Source of the DNA: Verrucomicrobiales bacterium
GTDB lineage: Bacteria > Verrucomicrobiota > Verrucomicrobiia > Verrucomicrobiales > DEV007
Assembly (NCBI GenBank): GCA_013003335.1
Contig: JABDJT010000234.1
Coordinates: 1-8,561 of the forward strand
Direction: 5' to 3'
DNA length: 8,561 nucleotides
Position 1 is the first letter of the stretch. Every line of letters starts with the position of its first letter. The notes beneath the pieces were generated by a model. The model did not search any database, was not told the origin of the DNA, and was given only the letters and a program-made list of their open reading frames with translations. The position numbers and the translations under genes were made by a program. This document shows, in pieces, positions 1 to 4,629 of this stretch.

Positions 1-1195
1 GCTGGCTTCCCAGGGCGTGAAATTTACTCAGTGCTATTCGGCCTGCGGCGTCTGCTCGCCTTCGCGCTCGGCGATTCTCACGGGTCGAACGCCTTATCGA
101 AACGGTGTGTGGCGGCACCTTTCCGGCATCCACGAAGCGCACCTGCGGGCGAGCGAAATTACCTATATCGAACTGCTGAAAGAATTCGGCTATGAAACCT
201 GCCACGTTGGAAAGTGGCATCTCAATTCGAAGCAGCAATTCAATGTGCCCGAGTTCCCGCAACCGGGTGATCACGGGTACGATTACTGGTTATACACCCA
301 CAACAACGCCAGCCCGAGCCACAAAAATCCCGACAATTTTTTCCGGAAGGGAGAACCTGTTGGTGAAACCGAAGGTTACTCCGCGCAAATCGTCGCGGCG
401 GAAGCTGAACACTGGCTCGGCGAAATTCGCGATCCAAAAAAGCCGTTCGCGCTGTCCGTCTGGGTGCACGAACCGCACTCGCCCATCGCGACCGATCCGA
501 AATTTCAGGACCTCTACGCCGGACAGGAAAACGCGAAATACATGGGCAACATTACCCAACTGGATCACTCCCTCGGCCTGGTGATGGATGCGCTGGAAAA
601 AGCGGGCGTGGCGGAAAAAACTTTTCTCTTTTTCACCTCGGACAACGGCCCGGTAGCGCGTTTCGGCGGCACGACCGGTGGCCTTCGGGGCGGCAAACGC
701 AGCAGTCATGAAGGCGGCATCCGCGTGCCCGGCGTGGCCCGCTGGCCCGGCCACATCAACCCCGGAACGGTCAGTGATGTACCGGTGATCGGTACTGATT
801 TGTTTGCAACGATCCTCGAAATCGCCGGAGTTTCGCTGCCGAAAGACCGGACCATCGACGGGGTGAGCATGCTCCCCGCGTTCGAAGGAAAAGCGCTTGA
901 CCGCTCTTTGCCGCTTTTCTGGCGTACCCATGTAAGCCAGGCCGACGACCGCGTTGCCCTGCGAGCCGGGGACTGGAAAATTGTCGGAAACGATGTGTTC
1001 ACCGAGTTTCAACTATTTGAAATCCAGAAGGACTGGAAAGAAGAAAACGACCTCGCTGCGAAGATGCCGGAAAAAACGGAAGAGATGAAACAAAAGCTCT
1101 TCAAAGTCTGGAAAAAAATCGAAACTGAGGGGCCGAAGGAATGGTGGCTCAATGAAAGGCAAAAACCGACCGGCCGCTCGAGGTTGAATTACTGA
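1..1195 (+). CDS. Sulfatase, S1 family, N-terminus outside the window (partial)
   Basis: This is a sulfate ester hydrolase of the formylglycine-dependent type I sulfatase family. The frame is open from base 2, and the residues before the first in-frame GTG (17) already match the family (LASQGVKFTQCY). The true start therefore lies upstream, and roughly the first 40-50 residues, with the first metal-binding aspartates, are missing. About 397 residues remain. Numbered from base 2, the motif CSPSRSAILTGR starts at Cys18 (bases 53-55), the residue converted to formylglycine. GKWH follows with Lys71 and His73, then HEPH (His156, His159), the metal-ligand DNG (Asp214, Asn215) and a GGLRGGK segment with Lys232. 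The C-terminal subdomain ends in a charged tail. Such enzymes are normally exported; the signal peptide would be in the missing part. The substrate cannot be read from sequence, though a sulfated polysaccharide is likely by lineage. The next gene is convergent, 52 bases away. Confidence 0.93.
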   Translation, partial: LASQGVKFTQCYSACGVCSPSRSAILTGRTPYRNGVWRHLSGIHEAHLRASEITYIELLKEFGYETCHVGKWHLNSKQQFNVPEFPQPGDHGYDYWLYTHNNASPSHKNPDNFFRKGEPVGETEGYSAQIVAAEAEHWLGEIRDPKKPFALSVWVHEPHSPIATDPKFQDLYAGQENAKYMGNITQLDHSLGLVMDALEKAGVAEKTFLFFTSDNGPVARFGGTTGGLRGGKRSSHEGGIRVPGVARWPGHINPGTVSDVPVIGTDLFATILEIAGVSLPKDRTIDGVSMLPAFEGKALDRSLPLFWRTHVSQADDRVALRAGDWKIVGNDVFTEFQLFEIQKDWKEENDLAAKMPEKTEEMKQKLFKVWKKIETEGPKEWWLNERQKPTGRSRLNY

Positions 1196-1243
1196 ACATC
1201 CGTTCGATCCAAGAGGATATGTTCGATGAACAACTCTGTTTTT
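1194..1243. terminator. Possible weak terminator in a convergent gap
   Basis: This gap lies between the ends of two convergent genes. GAACATCC (1194-1201) can pair with GGATATGTTC (1215-1224) if the AT at 1217-1218 bulges. An overlapping small hairpin, GTTCGATGAAC (1221-1231), is followed seven bases later by five T (1239-1243). GTTCGAT also occurs twice as a direct repeat (1202-1208 and 1221-1227). The stems are short and the T run is not adjacent, so a terminator for the sulfatase transcript is suggested mainly by location. Confidence 0.2.
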
Positions 1244-1247
1244 GACT

Positions 1248-2354
1248 TTACTGGATCGGAGCGAGCATCCGGGCCAGTTGCACCTTCAAGTTGAACCACT
1301 TCGACTTCCCATCCAATACATCCGGGTCCACTTCCACGCTATTCTCGAAATCCTCAAGTAGCATGGACTCCACTTCCGATGCAAATCCTGCATCGCTCAC
1401 GATGGCGGTGACCTCAAAATTCAGGTTGAAAGAACGATTGTCGAAGTTTGCCGAGCCGACTGTGGCAATTTTTTCGTCGACCAGCATCACCTTCTGATGC
1501 AGAAACCCCTGCGTGTATCGATAAATCTGCACTCCAGTTTCTTCCAATGATTTGAAGTACGAATAGGAAGACAGTTGCACCAGCGTGCTGTCTGAATTTT
1601 CCGGGATGATAACCCGAACATCGACACCGCGGATCGCAGCGAGTTGAAGCGCCATTACCACTGCGGAATCCGGTACGAAGTAGGGAGAGGAAATCCAGAT
1701 TCGTTTTTCAGCCTCGTTGATGGCCGAAAGAAAAAACATCTCGCAGGTGGGAACCGGATCTGCGGGGCCGGAGGCCAGGCAAATCGCCTCCATTTCGCCC
1801 GCGAAATCTTCCGAAAGATCGATTGTCCAATCCAGGTCTTCCAGCAACTCGTCCGTTGCCCATTTCCAATCCTCGACAAATGGAATCTGGATCGCTTTTA
1901 CAATCGGCCCCTCGAGAACGACGTGGGTGTCTCTCCAGGGCGTATGGACCGGATGTTTGCCCAGGTATTCATCCCCGACATTGTGCCCGCCGATAAAGGC
2001 TTTTTTCCCGTCGACCACTACGATTTTCCGGTGATTTCGAAAGTTCAATTGGAACCGGTTGGACTTGCCGGAAAAATCCATGAAAAACCGGGCATCGATG
2101 CCCGCATCCTTCAATTCTTCGACGTAGTTCCCGTCCAGATCGAGGCAACCGATATCATCCATCAGGACATACACTTTGACGCCTTCTTCGGCTTTCCGGA
2201 CCAGTCGTTTTTTCAATTCATCTCCAGTTCCGTCATTCCGGATGATGAAGAATTGAACGAGGATGTAGTCCTCCGCTTCATCAATGGCCTGGAAAATCGA
2301 GTCAAATGTGTCGGAGCCGTTGATGAGAAGATCGACCTGGTTTCCCTTCAGCAT
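1248..2354 (-). CDS. cls: Cardiolipin synthase, catalytic part with both HKD motifs (downstream of an in-frame TAG)
   Basis: This part carries the two phospholipase D domains of a ClsA-type cardiolipin synthase, which condenses two phosphatidylglycerol molecules into cardiolipin and glycerol at the inner membrane. Counting from the ATG at 2354 (368 residues), motif 1 is HRKIVVVD (His108, Lys110, Asp115) after FQLNFRN. Motif 2 is HQKVMLVD (His286, Lys288, Asp293) followed by GSANFDNRS. Both are complete. The fragment begins near GNQVDLLINGS, which in full-length relatives sits just after the membrane anchor. Its frame is the same as that of the anchor part (2373-2798), separated only by one TAG and six sense codons. 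Read through, the protein would be 516 residues, close to the usual length of about 480-500. No Shine-Dalgarno site precedes ATG 2354, so independent initiation is doubtful. It may be a recently broken gene, a sequencing error, a readthrough product or a re-initiated soluble fragment. Confidence 0.88.
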   Translation of the reverse strand: MLKGNQVDLLINGSDTFDSIFQAIDEAEDYILVQFFIIRNDGTGDELKKRLVRKAEEGVKVYVLMDDIGCLDLDGNYVEELKDAGIDARFFMDFSGKSNRFQLNFRNHRKIVVVDGKKAFIGGHNVGDEYLGKHPVHTPWRDTHVVLEGPIVKAIQIPFVEDWKWATDELLEDLDWTIDLSEDFAGEMEAICLASGPADPVPTCEMFFLSAINEAEKRIWISSPYFVPDSAVVMALQLAAIRGVDVRVIIPENSDSTLVQLSSYSYFKSLEETGVQIYRYTQGFLHQKVMLVDEKIATVGSANFDNRSFNLNFEVTAIVSDAGFASEVESMLLEDFENSVEVDPDVLDGKSKWFNLKVQLARMLAPIQ

Positions 2355-2372
2355 TGGAATGGAAGCAAGCTT

Positions 2373-2375
2373 CTA
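2373..2375 (-). other. In-frame amber codon splitting cardiolipin synthase
   Basis: On the minus strand the bases read TCT CTC TAG AAG CTT GCT TCC ATT CCA ATG. The frame before and after the TAG is identical and no base is gained or lost. A single change from GAG, AAG, CAG or TGG would restore a sense codon; GAG would give LEKSLEKLASIP. It is the only TAG ending a recognisable reading frame here: the other visible stops are TGA (1193-1195, 7534-7536) and TAA (1248-1250 on the minus strand, 4522-4524). Confidence 0.85.
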
Positions 2376-2798
2376 GAGAGATTTTTCGAGTTGGGTTTCC
2401 GCACTGGAAGGAGCTTCCGCTGCATCGAGGTTTTCCATCAATTTTTCTGCGATTGGACGGACATTCTCCAGCCCGGCCCGACGGGTCGAAACATAGCTGT
2501 CAATCCCGTCCGCTCCGAAAATCAGCCAGGCCGGAACGGCGATGGCCGGCAGCGTGTTCAACGAAATCACCCATGCGGTAGTTCCCTGCGGAGTGCGAGT
2601 TTGATTGAGGGCTTTCAGGGAAAGTGAAAAACCGATGATATGGAGAACAAGGAACACTAGGATCATAACAGGGCGCCTTCGGCGTTTCACGATCCCGAGC
2701 AACCGTGAAGTGCGGGGGAGTTTTTTGGAAAAGGCCGCGAACCATCGAGCAAGATGATCGTTCAGCTTTCCGTAGGCAGATTTGATGATGCCAAACAT
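2373..2798 (-). CDS. cls: Cardiolipin synthase, N-terminal membrane-anchor part, ended by TAG
   Basis: This is the first 141 codons of the same cardiolipin synthase frame. After a basic stretch (KRRRRP, residues 38-43) come two predicted membrane helices, about residues 43-63 (MILVFLVLHIIGFSLSL) and 73-95 (TTAWVISLNTLPAIAVPAWLIFG). This is the PLDc_N arrangement that anchors ClsA-type enzymes. A YVSTRRAGLENVRP segment and an acidic linker follow, and the frame stops at TAG in EKSL. It has no catalytic residues, so alone it would be a short two-helix membrane protein without enzyme activity. ATG 2798 is the first start after an upstream in-frame TGA. The leader just before it is pyrimidine-rich on this strand (CCTCCTCCCCCC) and offers no Shine-Dalgarno site. 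The gene is transcribed divergently from the persulfide dioxygenase gene and would share its intergenic region. Confidence 0.8.
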   Translation of the reverse strand: MFGIIKSAYGKLNDHLARWFAAFSKKLPRTSRLLGIVKRRRRPVMILVFLVLHIIGFSLSLKALNQTRTPQGTTAWVISLNTLPAIAVPAWLIFGADGIDSYVSTRRAGLENVRPIAEKLMENLDAAEAPSSAETQLEKSL

Positions 2799-3093
2799 CG
2801 AAGGGGGGAGGAGGATTCAACCGACTTTACACTACCAAGAAGGAGACGCGAATTTTTCGGCGGATTATTGCTTCAATTTAGATAGTTCGAAATATGGGCG
2901 GGCCTACTCCCTTATCAGCGTCCGAATCTCCCTGCGTCTCGATCTTTGCAATTTTACAGGTTTGATCTGGCATCCTGCAAGAATTTTGACCGAATCAGCC
3001 TCTATTCGATGGCGCCATATTATTGAATATCAATGGAATACGAAAACCGGCATAAATCTTGCAACGAGTGTAGGTTAAAAACCTTTATTCAAC
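2799..3093. other. Divergent intergenic region without a convincing gene
   Basis: These 295 bases separate the divergent cardiolipin synthase and persulfide dioxygenase genes and must hold both promoters. The right half is more AT-rich than the coding DNA. The left end has a purine tract (2801-2815) that is G-rich on the plus strand. The right end has a dyad-rich patch (3003-3036) and a small inverted repeat AGGTTAAAAACCT (3072-3084), which ends 9 bases before the downstream ATG. I could not fit a clear sigma-70 -35/-10 pair with normal spacing on either strand. Confidence 0.6.
3003..3036. promoter_or_regulatory. Dyad-rich patch, possible operator
   Basis: Several inverted repeats overlap within 34 bases. 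ATGGCGCCAT (3009-3018) is a perfect 10-base palindrome. TATTC (3003-3007) and GAATA (3025-3029) flank it as inverted arms. ATTGA-ATA-TCAAT (3022-3034) is a 5-base dyad with a 3-base centre. CCAT (3015-3018) and ATGG (3033-3036) are also inverted. The patch ends 57 bases before the persulfide dioxygenase start, a plausible operator position. In other bacteria such genes are often controlled by sulfide- or persulfide-sensing repressors (BigR, CstR types); that this site binds one is inference only. Confidence 0.3.
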
Positions 3094-4524
3094 ATGCTCT
3101 TACAACAAATCTACGACGACTCTCTCTCTCAATATGCTTATCTCATCGGCTGCCCGAAGTCGGGCGAAGCCGTTTTGGTCGATCCTGAGCGCGACATCGA
3201 CCGCTACTTGAAACTTGCGAGTGACAACGACCTTGCAATCACCGCGGTAGCCGAGACCCACATCCACGCAGACTACTTGTCGGGCGTGCGGGAATTTCTG
3301 GATCACGATTCGAAGGTCGAAGCCTATCTTTCCGGCGTCACGAATGACGACGACTGGCGCTACAACTGGGCGGAAGACCACGACCGGGTCACGCTGCTGA
3401 AAGATGGTGACCGATTCGCTATTGGAAATGTCACACTCGTTGCCCGGCACACCCCGGGTCATACTCCGGAACACCTCATGTTCCTGGTCTACGACCTTGG
3501 TGTCACCGATTGTAAAGCCGAGCCGTTCTGCGCCTTGACGGGCGATTTTGTTTTCGTCGGATCGCTTGGTCGCCCGGATCTCCTTGATACCGCAGCTGGT
3601 GAGAAGGGAACCAGCAAGGACGCGGCGAAAGACTTGTACAGCTCACTTGATGCCTTTGGAGAAATCCCTGAATTCACCCTCGTATTACCCGCCCACGGCG
3701 CAGGCAGTTCGTGCGGGAAAGCTCTTGGGTCGATTCCTTTTACATCGGCTGGTTACGAAAACCGTTTCAACGACCTCATCGTGACCGCCTCGGAAAAAGG
3801 GCAAGATTCGTTCGTCGAGGAGATACTCGATGGGCAATCAGAACCTCCGATGTATTTTGCTCGCATGAAAGAGCAGAACCGTGACGGCATTCCTCCGCTG
3901 GGTGATTTGATTCGTCCGCCAAAGTTGGATTCGAGCGAGGCGCAGTCGCTCGCTGAAAATTCAGGGCCGGACGGTCCGATGGTACTCGATACCCGTTCCG
4001 ACCGACGAGATTTCATGGACACCCACTTGAAGCACTCCCTCCACGCGCCGTTGGGCTCGAAATTTTCGGAAGCTGCAGGGTCGTACGTGAAGCCGGAGAA
4101 TGAAATTTACCTGGTGGTCTCAAGCGAGAACGACGTCGAAAAGGCTGTGCGCCAACTTGTGCGGATCGGGTTGGACGACGTGAAAGGCTATTTTCTCTGG
4201 CCGGAACTGGCGGCCGATTCAAACCTCAAATCCTCCATTGGGTCGATCAAAACCAAAGAAACCAGCGAAATCGATCCGGGAAAAGATCACGTCCTGGATG
4301 TCCGGTCGAAAGATGAATACGAAGAGGATCACATTCCCGATGCGGTCAATGTTCCCCACACTCGCCTGCGGGCGGACTCCGGTGACCTGCCGCAGCAAAA
4401 TGGAAATGCCTGGACCGTGCACTGCGGGTCCGGCGTCAGGGCAGCTCTAGCTTCCTCGTACTTGGGCCGCCTCGGTTACGACGTGATTTACGCGGACGGC
4501 GACTACGAAAACTGGAAAAAGTAA
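3094..4524 (+). CDS. CstB-like persulfide dioxygenase/sulfurtransferase (MBL fold plus two rhodanese domains)
   Basis: A 476-residue cytoplasmic fusion; no signal peptide is visible. The N-terminal metallo-beta-lactamase domain (about 1-250) resembles ETHE1-type Fe(II) persulfide dioxygenases, which oxidise persulfide sulfur to sulfite. The metal motif is THIHADYLSG (His56, His58, Asp60), with Tyr61 where hydrolases of this fold have a second-metal His. TPGH gives His123, TGD gives Asp151 and PAHGAGSSCGK gives His201 and Cys207. A first rhodanese domain (about 283-370) has serines in the active loop (VVSSEN) and no cysteine. The second (about 395-476) has the active CGSGVR loop with Cys444. 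This order, dioxygenase, pseudo-rhodanese, active rhodanese, is that of CstB, which turns persulfides into thiosulfate. The likely role is sulfide and persulfide detoxification. The start ATG has no clear Shine-Dalgarno site, but MLLQQIYDDSLSQYAYLIG matches the family N-terminus. It appears to be transcribed alone. Confidence 0.9.
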   Translation: MLLQQIYDDSLSQYAYLIGCPKSGEAVLVDPERDIDRYLKLASDNDLAITAVAETHIHADYLSGVREFLDHDSKVEAYLSGVTNDDDWRYNWAEDHDRVTLLKDGDRFAIGNVTLVARHTPGHTPEHLMFLVYDLGVTDCKAEPFCALTGDFVFVGSLGRPDLLDTAAGEKGTSKDAAKDLYSSLDAFGEIPEFTLVLPAHGAGSSCGKALGSIPFTSAGYENRFNDLIVTASEKGQDSFVEEILDGQSEPPMYFARMKEQNRDGIPPLGDLIRPPKLDSSEAQSLAENSGPDGPMVLDTRSDRRDFMDTHLKHSLHAPLGSKFSEAAGSYVKPENEIYLVVSSENDVEKAVRQLVRIGLDDVKGYFLWPELAADSNLKSSIGSIKTKETSEIDPGKDHVLDVRSKDEYEEDHIPDAVNVPHTRLRADSGDLPQQNGNAWTVHCGSGVRAALASSYLGRLGYDVIYADGDYENWKK

Positions 4525-4542
4525 TCAGTGGCAATCTGAACG

Positions 4543-4573
4543 AACAGGGTTGGTCCGTTGAACGGACCCTGTT
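4543..4573 (+). terminator. Stem-loop after the persulfide dioxygenase gene, possible terminator without U tract
   Basis: Eighteen bases after the TAA, GGTCCGTT (4552-4559) and AACGGACC (4561-4568) form an inverted repeat around one base; as RNA this is a 6-pair stem with a 5-base loop. AACAG (4543-4547) and CTGTT (4569-4573) extend it across a GGTT bulge. Position and strength suit a 3' end structure, but the bases after it (GGTTCGTCG) are not a T run, so this would be a non-canonical terminator or an RNA stabiliser. Confidence 0.4.
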
Positions 4574-4605
4574 GGTTCGTCGAATCGCGTACTGTGCAGT
4601 CATCC

Positions 4606-4624
4606 CGTTTCTGTGATAGAAACG
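4606..4624 (+). promoter_or_regulatory. Hairpin in the leader just before the PSD1 start
   Basis: CGTTTCT (4606-4612) and AGAAACG (4618-4624) are perfect 7-base inverted arms around GTGAT. The structure ends 5 bases before ATG 4630 and overlies the place where a ribosome binding site would sit. No separate Shine-Dalgarno motif is visible. In RNA it could limit or gate translation; as DNA it could be an operator. Both uses are inference. Confidence 0.35.
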
Positions 4625-4629
4625 ACGTG

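Noticed and set aside
1..11. GCTGGCTTCCC at the left edge recurs near 5245 in the PSD1 gene.
   Set aside because: Both copies lie in coding sequence of unrelated families, in ordinary codons; an 11-base match in 8.5 kb is likely chance and shows no mobile-element structure.
17..19. GTG at 17 as the sulfatase start.
   Set aside because: The frame is open to the window edge and the preceding codons match the family (LASQG before VKFTQ); the essential N-terminal metal-binding part would be missing.
290..1012. A 240-codon minus-strand open frame opposite the sulfatase.
   Set aside because: It lies wholly antisense to conserved sulfatase motifs and shows no recognisable domain; it is a by-product of codon bias in the real gene.
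2367..2377. Overlapping HindIII (AAGCTT) and XbaI (TCTAGA) sites at the cardiolipin synthase stop codon, as in a cloning polylinker.
   Set aside because: The protein sequence is continuous and in frame across the site and matches one enzyme family on both sides, with no inserted linker bases. Coincidence is more likely, though read-level checking of the stop would settle it.
1644..2627. A 327-codon plus-strand open frame opposite the cardiolipin synthase.
   Set aside because: It is antisense to both HKD motifs and the anchor region, and no domain is recognisable.
2782..3078. A 98-codon plus-strand open frame across the divergent intergenic region, near SD-like purine tracts.
   Set aside because: It starts inside the cardiolipin synthase 5' end, matches no family I recognise, has a non-protein-like composition, and the purine tracts are not placed before its start.
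4558..4629. An N-terminal extension of PSD1 from a TTG at 4558.
   Set aside because: It would place 24 polar residues before a good signal peptide and run through both the stem-loop and the leader hairpin; ATG 4630 or 4633 fits an exported protein.
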